This document shows positions 52,617-64,000 of a stretch of DNA of 64,000 nucleotides, in pieces (positions within the stretch are counted from its first letter, which is position 1; every line of letters begins with the position of its first letter). The stretch is taken from positions 248,001 through 312,000 of the forward strand of contig NW_026893845.1 in assembly GCF_032452875.1 (NCBI RefSeq). Direction: 5' to 3'. The DNA is from Bos javanicus. Lineage: Eukaryota; Chordata; Mammalia; Artiodactyla; Bovidae. A program made the translations under genes and the position numbers. Below the pieces are notes generated by a model. That model worked only from the letters and a program-made list of their open reading frames with translations, was not told where the DNA came from and made no database searches.

Positions 52617-53427
52617 CATGATCAGTGCATGCTCAGTCACGATATCAGTGCCTGCTCAGCCACGTGATCACTGACGGCACAGTCACGTGATCAGCGCCTC
52701 TCAGTCACGTGATCACCGTATGATAAACACGTGATCAGTGAACGACCAGCCACGTGATCACTGCATGCGCGGTCAGGTGGTCAGTTCCTGATCAGCCACC
52801 TGATCAGTGCGTGCACAGTCCCCTGATCAGCGCCTGTCAGTCACTGATCACTGCCTGATAAACACGTGATCAGTGCCCGAACAGCCACGTCATCAGTGCA
52901 TGCGCAGTCACGTGATCAGTGCATGATAGCCACGTGATCAGTGCGTGCACAGTCCCATGATCAGCGCCTGTCAGTCACTGATCATTGCCTGATAAACACG
53001 TGATCAGTGCATGATGAGCCATGTGATCAGTGCCCGATCAGCCACGTCATCAGTGCATGCGCAGTCACGTCATCAGTGCATGATAGCCACGTGATCAGTG
53101 CATGCTCAGTCACGTGATCTGGACTTGATCAGCCACGTGATCAGTGCCTGCAGAGTCACGTGATCAGGGCCTGCTGAGCTGCGTGATTCCTGCCGGCTCA
53201 TCTGCATGACAATTGCCAGCTGAGCTGCGTGATTCCTGTCGGCTCATCTGCTTGACAATTGCCAGCTGAGCTGCGTGATTCCTGCCTGGTCACGTGCTTG
53301 ATTATTGCCAGTTGAGCAGCATGATTCGTCACTGCTGAGCTCCATGCTTATTGCCTGCTGATTGCGTGGTTCGTGTCTGCTCAGCTCTTTGAGTATTGCC
53401 TCCTGAGGTCCCTGTTCGGTCGCCACC

Positions 53428-54028
53428 TGCCGGGGACCAGCCCCAACTGATCCAGGGTATTCGAAGGAGAGATGGCCTAGGCGACTATTTATATGCTAAT
53501 CAGAGATGTCAAGAATAATAGTATGAGGAGAGCTCAGTAGGAAAATTCGGTGGAGAAAAGAGACTGAGTAGCTTGGTTTACGCGGAAGACCAATCAAACT
53601 TCAAGACAAGAAGTTTGCACCACTTACGTAGGCCGCAGGCGCCCTCTCGAATAGCGAAAGGTGCCTCACCCTAGACACCTTCTCGAGTGGGTCTTAGCAG
53701 CCCAGGCATAATTAGTAAGCGTGGTGGGTTCCGCGCTCCAGATGGAGACTCAGCTGGAAGTTAAAGGGAAGAATGACAAGGAACTTTATGAATTGGAGCT
53801 GTAAGTTAACTCTTTGACAGAGAGAGCGAGATGGTGGTGGGGGACAGCCCCCAGTGAAATCAGAGGTGAGAGCACAAAGCAATACAGTAGGCAGACTCCG
53901 GTTTTTTTGGGGGGAGATGCTCGAGAATATCCGGGTGGACTCCTGAGGCTCGATCCCGCATTTGCGTATGCCGAGCCTCCTTCCTCATGACCTTTGTCCA
54001 GAGTGGAATGCCTCCCCGGCTCCCGGCA
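53428..54028 (-). mobile_element. LTR 26
   Basis: 601 bp, T7G6. Primer binding site at 53408-53425. Unit 1322 bp: about 45 bp lost near 54,480 and one 46-bp core subrepeat lost near 54,560, with one extra base in CACGTGCATCAG. Confidence 0.85.
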
Positions 54029-54749
54029 CATGATCAGTGCATGCTCAGTCACGATATCAGTGCCTGCTCAGCCACGTGATCACTGACGGCACAGTCACGT
54101 GATCAGCGCCTCTCAGTCACGTGATCACCGTATGATAAACACGTGATCAGTGAACGACCAGCCACGTGATCACTGCATGCGCTGTCAGGTGGTCAGTTCC
54201 TGATCAGCCACCTGATCAGTGCGTGCACAGTCCCCTGATCAGCGCCTGTCAGTCACTGATCACTGCCTGATAAACACGTGATCAGTGCCCGAACAGCCAC
54301 GTCATCAGTGCATGCGCAGTCACGTGATCAGTGCATGATAGCCACGTGATCAGTGCGTGCACAGTCCCATGATCAGCGCCTGTCAGTCACTGATCATTGC
54401 CTGATAAACACGTCATCAGTGCATGATGTGCCATGTGATCAGTGCATGATCAGCCACGTGCATCAGTGCATGCGCAGTCACGTGATCTGGACTTGATCAG
54501 CCACGTGATCAGTGCCTGCAGAGTCACGTGATCAGGGCCTGCTGAGCTGCGTGATTCCTGTCGGCTCATCTGCTTGACCATTGCCAGCTGAGCTGCGTGA
54601 TTCCTGCCTGGTCACGTGCTTGATTATTGCCAGTTGAGCAGCATGATTCGTCACTGCTGAGCTCCATGCTTATTGCCTGCTGATTGCGTGGTTCGTGTCT
54701 GCTCAGCTCTTTGAGTATCGCCTCCTGAGGTCCCTGTTCGGTCGCCACC

Positions 54750-55350
54750 TGCCGGGGACCAGCCCCAACTGATCCAGGGTATTCGAAGGAGAGATGGCCT
54801 AGGCGACTATTTATATGCTAATCAGAGATGTCAAGAATAATAGTATGAGGAGAGCTCAGTAGGAAAATTCGGTGGAGAAAAGAGACTGAGTAGCTTGGTT
54901 TACGCGGAAGACCAATCAAACTTCAAGACAAGAAGTTTGCACCACTTACGTAGGCCGCAGGCGCCCTCTCGAATAGCGAAAGGTGCCTCACCCTAGACAC
55001 CTTCTCGAGTGGGTCTTAGCAGCCCAGGCATAATTAGTAAGCGTGGTGGGTTCCGCGCTCCAGATGGAGACTCAGCTGGAAGTTAAAGGGAAGAATGACA
55101 AGGAACTTTATGAATTGGAGCTGTAAGTTAACTCTTTGACAGAGAGAGCGAGATGGTGGTGGGGGACAGCCCCCAGTGAAATCAGAGGTGAGAGCACAAA
55201 GCAATACAGTAGGCAGACTCCGGTTTTTTTGGGGGGAGATGCTCGAGAATATCCGGGTGGACTCCTGAGGCTCGATCCCGCATTTGCGTATGCCGAGCCT
55301 CCTTCCTCATGACCTTTGTCCAGAGTGGAATGCCTCCCCGGCTCCCGGCA
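54750..55350 (-). mobile_element. LTR 27
   Basis: 601 bp, T7G6. Primer binding site at 54730-54747. The core block before it has GAGTATCGCC in place of GAGTATTGCC. Unit 1412 bp. Confidence 0.85.
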
Positions 55351-56161
55351 CATGATCAGTGCATGCTCAGTCACGATATCAGTGCCTGCTCAGCCACGTG
55401 ATCACTGACGGCACAGTCACGTGATCAGCGCCTCTCAGTCACGTGATCACCGTATGATAAACACGTGATCAGTGAACGACCAGCCACGTGATCACTGCAT
55501 GCGCGGTCAGGTGGTCAGTTCCTGATCAGCCACCTGATCAGTGCGTGCACAGTCCCCTGATCAGCGCCTGTCAGTCACTGATCACTGCCTGATAAACACG
55601 TGATCAGTGCCCGAACAGCCACGTCATCAGTGCATGCGCAGTCACGTGATCAGTGCATGATAGCCACGTGATCAGTGCGTGCACAGTCCCATGATCAGCG
55701 CCTGTCAGTCACTGATCATTGCCTGATAAACACGTGATCAGTGCATGATGAGCCATGTGATCAGTGCCCGATCAGCCACGTCATCAGTGCATGCGCAGTC
55801 ACGTCATCAGTGCATGATAGCCACGTGATCAGTGCATGCTCAGTCACGTGATCTGGACTTGATCAGCCACGTGATCAGTGCCTGCAGAGTCACGTGATCA
55901 GGGCCTGCTGAGCTGCGTGATTCCTGCCGGCTCATCTGCATGACAATTGCCAGCTGAGCTGCGTGATTCCTGTCGGCTCATCTGCTTGACAATTGCCAGC
56001 TGAGCTGCGTGATTCCTGCCTGGTCACGTGCTTGATTATTGCCAGTTGAGCAGCATGATTCGTCACTGCTGAGCTCCATGCTTATTGCCTGCTGATTGCG
56101 TGGTTCGTGTCTGCTCAGCTCTTTGAGTATTGCCTCCTGAGGTCCCTGTTCGGTCGCCACC

Positions 56162-56762
56162 TGCCGGGGACCAGCCCCAACTGATCCAGGGTATTCGAAG
56201 GAGAGATGGCCTAGGCGACTATTTATATGCTAATCAGAGATGTCAAGAATAATAGTATGAGGAGAGCTCAGTAGGAAAATTCGGTGGAGAAAAGAGACTG
56301 AGTAGCTTGGTTTACGCGGAAGACCAATCAAACTTCAAGACAAGAAGTTTGCACCACTTACGTAGGCCGCAGGCGCCCTCTCGAATAGCGAAAGGTGCCT
56401 CACCCTAGACACCTTCTCGAGTGGGTCTTAGCAGCCCAGGCATAATTAGTAAGCGTGGTGGGTTCCGCGCTCCAGATGGAGACTCAGCTGGAAGTTAAAG
56501 GGAAGAATGACAAGGAACTTTATGAATTGGAGCTGTAAGTTAACTCTTTGACAGAGAGAGCGAGATGGTGGTGGGGGACAGCCCCCAGTGAAATCAGAGG
56601 TGAGAGCACAAAGCAATACAGTAGGCAGACTCCGGTTTTTTTGGGGGGAGATGCTCGAGAATATCCGGGTGGACTCCTGAGGCTCGATCCCGCATTTGCG
56701 TATGCCGAGCCTCCTTCCTCATGACCTTTGTCCAGAGTGGAATGCCTCCCCGGCTCCCGGCA
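56162..56762 (-). mobile_element. LTR 28
   Basis: 601 bp, T7G6. Primer binding site at 56142-56159. Unit 1366 bp, but here the 46 bp are lost near 57,245, where GTGATCAGTG joins directly to CCTGCAGAG. Confidence 0.85.
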
Positions 56763-57527
56763 CATGATCAGTGCATGCTCAGTCACGATATCAGTGCCTG
56801 CTCAGCCACGTGATCACTGACGGCACAGTCACGTGATCAGCGCCTCTCAGTCACGTGATCACCGTATGATAAACACGTGATCAGTGAACGACCAGCCACG
56901 TGATCACTGCATGCGCGGTCAGGTGGTCAGTTCCTGATCAGCCACCTGATCAGTGCGTGCACAGTCCCCTGATCAGCGCCTGTCAGTCACTGATCACTGC
57001 CTGATAAACACGTGATCAGTGCCCGAACAGCCACGTCATCAGTGCATGCGCAGTCACGTGATCAGTGCATGATAGCCACGTGATCAGTGCGTGCACAGTC
57101 CCATGATCAGCGCCTGTCAGTCACTGATCATTGCCTGATAAACACGTGATCAGTGCATGATGAGCCATGTGATCAGTGCCCGATCAGCCACGTCATCAGT
57201 GCATGCGCAGTCACGTCATCAGTGCATGATAGCCACGTGATCAGTGCCTGCAGAGTCACGTGATCAGGGCCTGCTGAGCTGCGTGATTCCTGCCGGCTCA
57301 TCTGCATGACAATTGCCAGCTGAGCTGCGTGATTCCTGTCGGCTCATCTGCTTGACAATTGCCAGCTGAGCTGCGTGATTCCTGCCTGGTCACGTGCTTG
57401 ATTATTGCCAGTTGAGCAGCATGATTCGTCACTGCTGAGCTCCATGCTTATTGCCTGCTGATTGCGTGGTTCGTGTCTGCTCAGCTCTTTGAGTATTGCC
57501 TCCTGAGGTCCCTGTTCGGTCGCCACC

Positions 57528-58129
57528 TGCCGGGGACCAGCCCCAACTGATCCAGGGTATTCGAAGGAGAGATGGCCTAGGCGACTATTTATATGCTAAT
57601 CAGAGATGTTAAGAATAATAGTATGAGGAGAGCTCAGTAGGAAAATTCGGTGGAGAAAAGAGACTGAGTAGCTTGGTTTACGCGGAAGACCAATCAAACT
57701 TCAAGACAAGAAGTTTGCACCACTTACGTAGGCCGCAGGCGCCCTCTCGAATAGCGAAAGGTGCCTCACCCTAGACACCTTCTCGAGTGGGTCTTAGCAG
57801 CCCAGGCATAATTAGTAAGTGTGGTGGGTTCCGCGCTCCAGATGGAGACTCAGCTGGAAGTTAAAGGGAAGAATGACAAGGAACTTTATGAATTGGAGCT
57901 GTAAGTTAACTCTTTGACAGAGAGAGCGAGATGGTGGTGGGGGACAGCCCCCAGTGAAATCAGAGGTGAGAGCACAAAGCAATACAGTAGGCAGACTCCG
58001 GTTTTTTTTGGGGGGAGATGCTCGAGAATATCCGGGTGGACTCCTGAGGCTCGATCCCGCATTTGCGTATGCCGAGCCTCCTTCCTCATGACCTTTGTCC
58101 AGAGTGGAATGCCTCCCCGGCTCCCGGCA
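57528..58129 (-). mobile_element. LTR 29 (variant subfamily)
   Basis: 602 bp, T8G6, with private changes near 57,609 (GATGTTAAG) and 57,819 (AAGTGTGGTG). Primer binding site at 57508-57525. A 23-bp duplication follows at about 58,150-58,195. Its unit is 1278 bp through a 135-bp loss near 58,285 and a 23-bp loss near 58,410. Confidence 0.85.
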
Positions 58130-58135
58130 CATGAT

Positions 58136-58200
58136 CAGTGCATGCTCAGTCACGATATCAGTGCCTGCTCAGTCACGATATCAGTGCCTGCTCAGCCACG
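58136..58200. repeat. 23-bp tandem duplication after LTR 29
   Basis: CAGTCACGATATCAGTGCC occurs twice in a row where other units have it once. The same duplication is seen after LTR 33 near 63,568-63,612, followed there by a small deletion. Confidence 0.75.
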
Positions 58201-58805
58201 TGATCACTGACGGCACAGTCACGTGATCAGCACCTCTCAGTCACGTGATCACCCTATGATAAACACGTGATCAGTGAACGACCAGCCACGTCATCAGTGC
58301 ATGCGCAGTCACGTGATCAGTGCATGATAGCCACGTGATCAGTGCGTGCACAGTCCCATGATCAGCGCCTGTCAGTCACTGATCATTGCCTGATAAACAC
58401 GTGATCAGTGCCCGATCAGCCACGTCATCAGTGCATGCGCAGTCACGTCATCAGTGCATGATAGCCACGTGATCAGTGCATGCTCAGTCACGTGATCTGG
58501 ACTTGATCAGCCACGTGATCAGTGCCTGCAGAGTCACGTGATCAGGGCCTGCTGAGCTGCGTGATTCCTGCCGGCTCATCTGCATGACAATTGCCAGCTG
58601 AGCTGCGTGATTCCTGTCGGCTCATCTGCTTGACAATTGCCAGCTGAGCTGCGTGATTCCTGCCTGGTCACGTGCTTGATTATTGCCAGTTGAGCAGCAT
58701 GATTCGTCACTGCTGAGCTCCATGCTTATTGCCTGCTGATTGCGTGGTTCGTGTCTGCTCAGCTCTTTGAGTATTGCCTCCTGAGGTCCCTGTTCGGTCG
58801 CCACC

Positions 58806-59405
58806 TGCCGGGGACCAGCCCCAACTGATCCAGGGTATTCGAAGGAGAGATGGCCTAGGCGACTATTTATATGCTAATCAGAGATGTCAAGAATAATAGT
58901 ATGAGGAGAGCTCAGTAGGAAAATTCGGTGGAGAAAAGAGACTGAGTAGCTTGGTTTACGCGGAAGACCAATCAAACTTCAAGACAAGAAGTTTGCACCA
59001 CTTACGTAGGCCGCAGGCGCCCTCTCGAATAGCGAAAGGTGCCTCACCCTAGACACCTTCTCGAGTGGGTCTTAGCAGCCCAGGCATAATTAGTAAGCGT
59101 GGTGGGTTCCGCGCTCCAGATGGAGACTCAGCTGGAAGTTAAAGGGAAGAATGACAAGGAACTTTATGAATTGGAGCTGTAAGTTAACTCTTTGACAGAG
59201 AGAGCGAGATGGTGGTGGGGGACAGCCCCCAGTGAAATCAGAGGTGAGAGCACAAAGCAATACAGTAGGCAGACTCCGGTTTTTTTGGGGGAGATGCTCG
59301 AGAATATCCGGGTGGACTCCTGAGGCTCGATCCCGCATTTGCGTATGCCGAGCCTCCTTCCTCATGACCTTTGTCCAGAGTGGAATGCCTCCCCGGCTCC
59401 CGGCA
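58806..59405 (-). mobile_element. LTR 30
   Basis: 600 bp, T7G5. Primer binding site at 58786-58803. Unit 1411 bp. Confidence 0.85.
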
Positions 59406-60216
59406 CATGATCAGTGCATGCTCAGTCACGATATCAGTGCCTGCTCAGCCACGTGATCACTGACGGCACAGTCACGTGATCAGCGCCTCTCAGTCACGTG
59501 ATCACCGTATGATAAACACGTGATCAGTGAACGACCAGCCACGTGATCACTGCATGCGCGGTCAGGTGGTCAGTTCCTGATCAGCCACCTGATCAGTGCG
59601 TGCACAGTCCCCTGATCAGCGCCTGTCAGTCACTGATCACTGCCTGATAAACACGTGATCAGTGCCCGAACAGCCACGTCATCAGTGCATGCGCAGTCAC
59701 GTGATCAGTGCATGATAGCCACGTGATCAGTGCGTGCACAGTCCCATGATCAGCGCCTGTCAGTCACTGATCATTGCCTGATAAACACGTGATCAGTGCA
59801 TGATGAGCCATGTGATCAGTGCCCGATCAGCCACGTCATCAGTGCATGCGCAGTCACGTCATCAGTGCATGATAGCCACGTGATCAGTGCATGCTCAGTC
59901 ACGTGATCTGGACTTGATCAGCCACGTGATCAGTGCCTGCAGAGTCACGTGATCAGGGCCTGCTGAGCTGCGTGATTCCTGCCGGCTCATCTGCATGACA
60001 ATTGCCAGCTGAGCTGCGTGATTCCTGTCGGCTCATCTGCTTGACAATTGCCAGCTGAGCTGCGTGATTCCTGCCTGGTCACGTGCTTGATTATTGCCAG
60101 TTGAGCAGCATGATTCGTCACTGCTGAGCTCCATGCTTATTGCCTGCTGATTGCGTGGTTCGTGTCTGCTCAGCTCTTTGAGTATTGCCTCCTGAGGTCC
60201 CTGTTCGGTCGCCACC

Positions 60217-60817
60217 TGCCGGGGACCAGCCCCAACTGATCCAGGGTATTCGAAGGAGAGATGGCCTAGGCGACTATTTATATGCTAATCAGAGATGTCA
60301 AGAATAATAGTATGAGGAGAGCTCAGTAGGAAAATTCGGTGGAGAAAAGAGACTGAGTAGCTTGGTTTACGCGGAAGACCAATCAAACTTCAAGACAAGA
60401 AGTTTGCACCACTTACGTAGGCCGCAGGCGCCCTCTCGAATAGCGAAAGGTGCCTCACCCTAGACACCTTCTCGAGTGGGTCTTAGCAGCCCAGGCATAA
60501 TTAGTAAGCGTGGTGGGTTCCGCGCTCCAGATGGAGACTCAGCTGGAAGTTAAAGGGAAGAATGACAAGGAACTTTATGAATTGGAGCTGTAAGTTAACT
60601 CTTTGACAGAGAGAGCGAGATGGTGGTGGGGGACAGCCCCCAGTGAAATCAGAGGTGAGAGCACAAAGCAATACAGTAGGCAGACTCCGGTTTTTTTGGG
60701 GGGAGATGCTCGAGAATATCCGGGTGGACTCCTGAGGCTCGATCCCGCATTTGCGTATGCCGAGCCTCCTTCCTCATGACCTTTGTCCAGAGTGGAATGC
60801 CTCCCCGGCTCCCGGCA
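60217..60817 (-). mobile_element. LTR 31
   Basis: 601 bp, T7G6. Primer binding site at 60197-60214. Unit 1321 bp: 45 bp lost near 61,265 (same position class as the unit of LTR 26), and one 46-bp core subrepeat lost, here the TCGGCTCATCTGCTTG one. Confidence 0.85.
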
Positions 60818-61537
60818 CATGATCAGTGCATGCTCAGTCACGATATCAGTGCCTGCTCAGCCACGTGATCACTGACGGCACAGTCACGTGATCAGCGCCT
60901 CTCAGTCACGTGATCACCGTATGATAAACACGTGATCAGTGAACGACCAGCCACGTGATCACTGCATGCGCGGTCAGGTGGTCAGTTCCTGATCAGCCAC
61001 CTGATCAGTGCGTGCACAGTCCCCTGATCAGCGCCTGTCAGTCACTGATCACTGCCTGATAAACACGTGATCAGTGCCCGAACAGCCACGTCATCAGTGC
61101 ATGCGCAGTCACGTGATCAGTGCATGATAGCCACGTGATCAGTGCGTGCACAGTCCCATGATCAGCGCCTGTCAGTCACTGATCATTGCCTGATAAACAC
61201 GTGATCAGTGCATGATGAGCCATGTGATCAGTGCCCGATCAGCCACGTCATCAGTGCATGCGCAGTTACGTGATCTGGACTTGATCAGCCACGTGATCAG
61301 TGCCTGCAGAGTCACGTGATCAGGGCCTGCTGAGCTGCGTGATTCCTGCCGGCTCATCTGCATGACAATTGCCAGCTGAGCTGCGTGATTCCTGCCTGGT
61401 CACGTGCTTGATTATTGCCAGTTGAGCAGCATGATTCGTCACTGCTGAGCTCCATGCTTATTGCCTGCTGATTGCGTGGTTCGTGTCTGCTCAGCTCTTT
61501 GAGTATTGCCTCCTGAGGTCCCTGTTCGGTCGCCACC

Positions 61538-62138
61538 TGCCGGGGACCAGCCCCAACTGATCCAGGGTATTCGAAGGAGAGATGGCCTAGGCGACTATTT
61601 ATATGCTAATCAGAGATGTCAAGAATAATAGTATGAGGAGAGCTCAGTAGGAAAATTCGGTGGAGAAAAGAGACTGAGTAGCTTGGTTTACGCGGAAGAC
61701 CAATCAAACTTCAAGACAAGAAGTTTGCACCACTTACGTAGGCCGCAGGCGCCCTCTCGAATAGCGAAAGGTGCCTCACCCTAGACACCTTCTCGAGTGG
61801 GTCTTAGCAGCCCAGGCATAATTAGTAAGCGTGGTGGGTTCCGCGCTCCAGATGGAGACTCAGCTGGAAGTTAAAGGGAAGAATGACAAGGAACTTTATG
61901 AATTGGAGCTGTAAGTTAACTCTTTGACAGAGAGAGCGAGATGGTGGTGGGGGACAGCCCCCAGTGAAATCAGAGGTGAGAGCACAAAGCAATACAGTAG
62001 GCAGACTCCGGTTTTTTTGGGGGGAGATGCTCGAGAATATCCGGGTGGACTCCTGAGGCTCGATCCCGCATTTGCGTATGCCGAGCCTCCTTCCTCATGA
62101 CCTTTGTCCAGAGTGGAATGCCTCCCCGGCTCCCGGCA
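61538..62138 (-). mobile_element. LTR 32
   Basis: 601 bp, T7G6. Primer binding site at 61518-61535, preceded by the altered core block of the previous unit. Unit 1412 bp. Confidence 0.85.
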
Positions 62139-62949
62139 CATGATCAGTGCATGCTCAGTCACGATATCAGTGCCTGCTCAGCCACGTGATCACTGACGGC
62201 ACAGTCACGTGATCAGCGCCTCTCAGTCACGTGATCACCGTATGATAAACACGTGATCAGTGAACGACCAGCCACGTGATCACTGCATGCGCGGTCAGGT
62301 GGTCAGTTCCTGATCAGCCACCTGATCAGTGCGTGCACAGTCCCCTGATCAGCGCCTGTCAGTCACTGATCACTGCCTGATAAACACGTGATCAGTGCCC
62401 GAACAGCCACGTCATCAGTGCATGCGCAGTCACGTGATCAGTGCATGATAGCCACGTGATCAGTGCGTGCACAGTCCCATGATCAGCGCCTGTCAGTCAC
62501 TGATCATTGCCTGATAAACACGTGATCAGTGCATGATGAGCCATGTGATCAGTGCCCGATCAGCCACGTCATCAGTGCATGCGCAGTCACGTCATCAGTG
62601 CATGATAGCCACGTGATCAGTGCATGCTCAGTCACGTGATCTGGACTTGATCAGCCACGTGATCAGTGCCTGCAGAGTCACGTGATCAGGGCCTGCTGAG
62701 CTGCGTGATTCCTGCCGGCTCATCTGCATGACAATTGCCAGCTGAGCTGCGTGATTCCTGTCGGCTCATCTGCTTGACAATTGCCAGCTGAGCTGCGTGA
62801 TTCCTGCCTGGTCACGTGCTTGATTATTGCCAGTTGAGCAGCATGATTCGTCACTGCTGAGCTCCATGCTTATTGCCTGCTGATTGCGTGGTTCGTGTCT
62901 GCTCAGCTCTTTGAGTATTGCCTCCTGAGGTCCCTGTTCGGTCGCCACC

Positions 62950-63551
62950 TGCCGGGGACCAGCCCCAACTGATCCAGGGTATTCGAAGGAGAGATGGCCT
63001 AGGCGACTATTTATATGCTAATCAGAGATGTCAAGAATAATAGTATGAGGAGAGCTCAGTAGGAAAATTCGGTGGAGAAAAGAGACTGAGTAGCTTGGTT
63101 TACGCGGAAGACCAATCAAACTTCAAGACAAGAAGTTTGCACCACTTACGTAGGCCGCAGGCGCCCTCTCGAATAGCGAAAGGTGCCTCACCCTAGACAC
63201 CTTCTCGAGTGGGTCTTAGCAGCCCAGGCATAATTAGTAAGCGTGGTGGGTTCCGCGCTCCAGATGGAGACTCAGCTGGAAGTTAAAGGGAAGAATGACA
63301 AGGAACTTTATGAATTGGAGCTGTAAGTTAACTCTTTGACAGAGAGAGCGAGATGGTGGTGGGGGACAGCCCCCAGTGAAATCAGAGGTGAGAGCACAAA
63401 GCAATACAGTAGGCAGACTCCGGTTTTTTTTGTGGGGAGATGCTCGAGAATATCCGGGTGGACTCCTGAGGCTCGATCTCGCATTTGCGTATGCCGAGCC
63501 TCCTTCCTCATGATCTTTGTCCAGAGTGGAATGCCTCCCCGGCTCCCAGCA
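62950..63551 (-). mobile_element. LTR 33 (variant subfamily)
   Basis: 602 bp. The homopolymer is T8 followed by GTGGGG. The terminal inverted repeat is broken (CCCAGCA in place of CCCGGCA), and GATCTCGC and ATGATCTTTG are private. Primer binding site at 62930-62947. It is followed by the same 23-bp duplication as LTR 29. Its unit runs off the window at 64,000. Confidence 0.85.
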
Positions 63552-64000
63552 CATGATCAGTGCATGCTCAGTCACGATATCAGTGCCTGCTCAGTCACGA
63601 TATCAGTGCCTGCGTGATCACTGACGGCACAGTCACGTGATCAGCGCCTCTCAGTCACGTGATCACCGTATGATAAACACGTGATCAGTGAACGAACAGC
63701 CACGTGATCAGTGCATGCGCAGTCACGTGATCAGTGCATGATAGCCACGTGATCAGTGCGTGCACAGTCCCATGATCAGCGCCTGTCAGTCACTGATCAT
63801 TGCCTGAGAAACACGTGATCAGTGCATGATGAGCCATGTGATCAGTGCCCGATCAGCCACGTCATCAGTGCTTGCGCAGTCACGTCATCAGTGCATGATA
63901 GCCACGTGATCAGTGCATGCTCAGTCACGTGATCTGGACTTGATCAGCCACGTGATCAGTGCCTGCAGAGTCACGTGATCAGGGCCTGCTGAGCTGCGTG

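Larger units (their letters stand above)
18463..64000. repeat. Satellite array B: 1412-bp higher-order repeat with embedded LTR
   Basis: A head-to-tail array; 33 LTR copies mark the units. Reference unit 20133-21544: LTR at 20133-20733, diverged 23-bp satellite at 20734-21286, core block at 21287-21524, primer-binding-site sequence at 21525-21542. Within the core, 46-bp subrepeats start at 21301, 21347 and 21393. The satellite part still shows CACGTG and TGATCA, but with many decayed forms (CACGTCATC, CACCTGATC, GATAAACACG). The array runs off the right end of the window. From memory, unit length and LTR-like insert fit the bovine 1.711a satellite. There is no credible coding sequence: every open frame recurs in each unit and changes with a homopolymer indel. 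Confidence 0.92.

Noticed and set aside
18721..64000. CENP-B box in the LTR or satellite
   Set aside because: Several TTCG motifs (for example in GTATTCGAAGGAGAG and AATTCGGTGGAG) lack the remaining conserved bases, notably the CGGG part. By eye no match was found; a motif scan would settle it.
1..64000. A new multi-gene biological system
   Set aside because: The whole window is accounted for by two satellite arrays and an embedded LTR. No stretch of unique sequence remains that could encode one.

Overview
This window looks like bovine centromeric or pericentromeric satellite DNA from end to end. I see no protein-coding gene, no RNA gene, no CRISPR array and no unique sequence. The organism call (Bos or a close relative) rests on two things. 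One is the 23-bp prototype repeat, a CACGTG and two TGATCA palindromes per unit. The other is a 1412-bp higher-order unit that carries a retrovirus-like long terminal repeat (LTR). From memory these match the bovine '1.706' and '1.711a' satellite families; I could not check that against a database.

Array A (1 to about 18,460) is built from 23-bp repeats with a frequent 22-bp variant. They are interrupted by twelve copies of a diverged 236-240 bp core block made of about five 46-bp subrepeats. The core blocks fall into three types by flank and by a 4-bp indel. Between 6485 and 15043 they occur in the same order twice, which gives a higher-order repeat of about 4.27-4.29 kb. A second diverged segment of about 150-400 bp recurs six times.

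Array B (about 18,460 to 64,000 and beyond) is a head-to-tail array with 33 LTR copies, mostly 1412 bp per unit. Each unit, read on the plus strand, is a 601-bp LTR (in minus orientation), about 553 bp of diverged 23-bp satellite, a 238-bp core block homologous to those of array A, and an 18-bp sequence next to the following LTR. Read on the minus strand, that 18-bp sequence is a near-perfect tRNA-Lys3 primer binding site lying 2 bp downstream of the LTR. The unit therefore contains the 5' end of a class II (beta-like) endogenous retrovirus, LTR plus primer binding site, and nothing of gag, pol or env. Array A preserves what looks like the empty site. Units 24277-38396 are homogeneous at 1412 bp; after 38397 many units carry deletions of about 45, 46, 92, 135 or 157 bp.

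Nothing here works as a gene system. The short open reading frames (60-113 codons) are by-products of the repeats: the same peptide recurs in every unit, and small indels in a T/G homopolymer change the frame. The main points of interest are how an LTR and primer binding site became fixed inside a satellite, the in-register junction between the two arrays, and the possibility that a directional array of LTR promoters transcribes the satellite.
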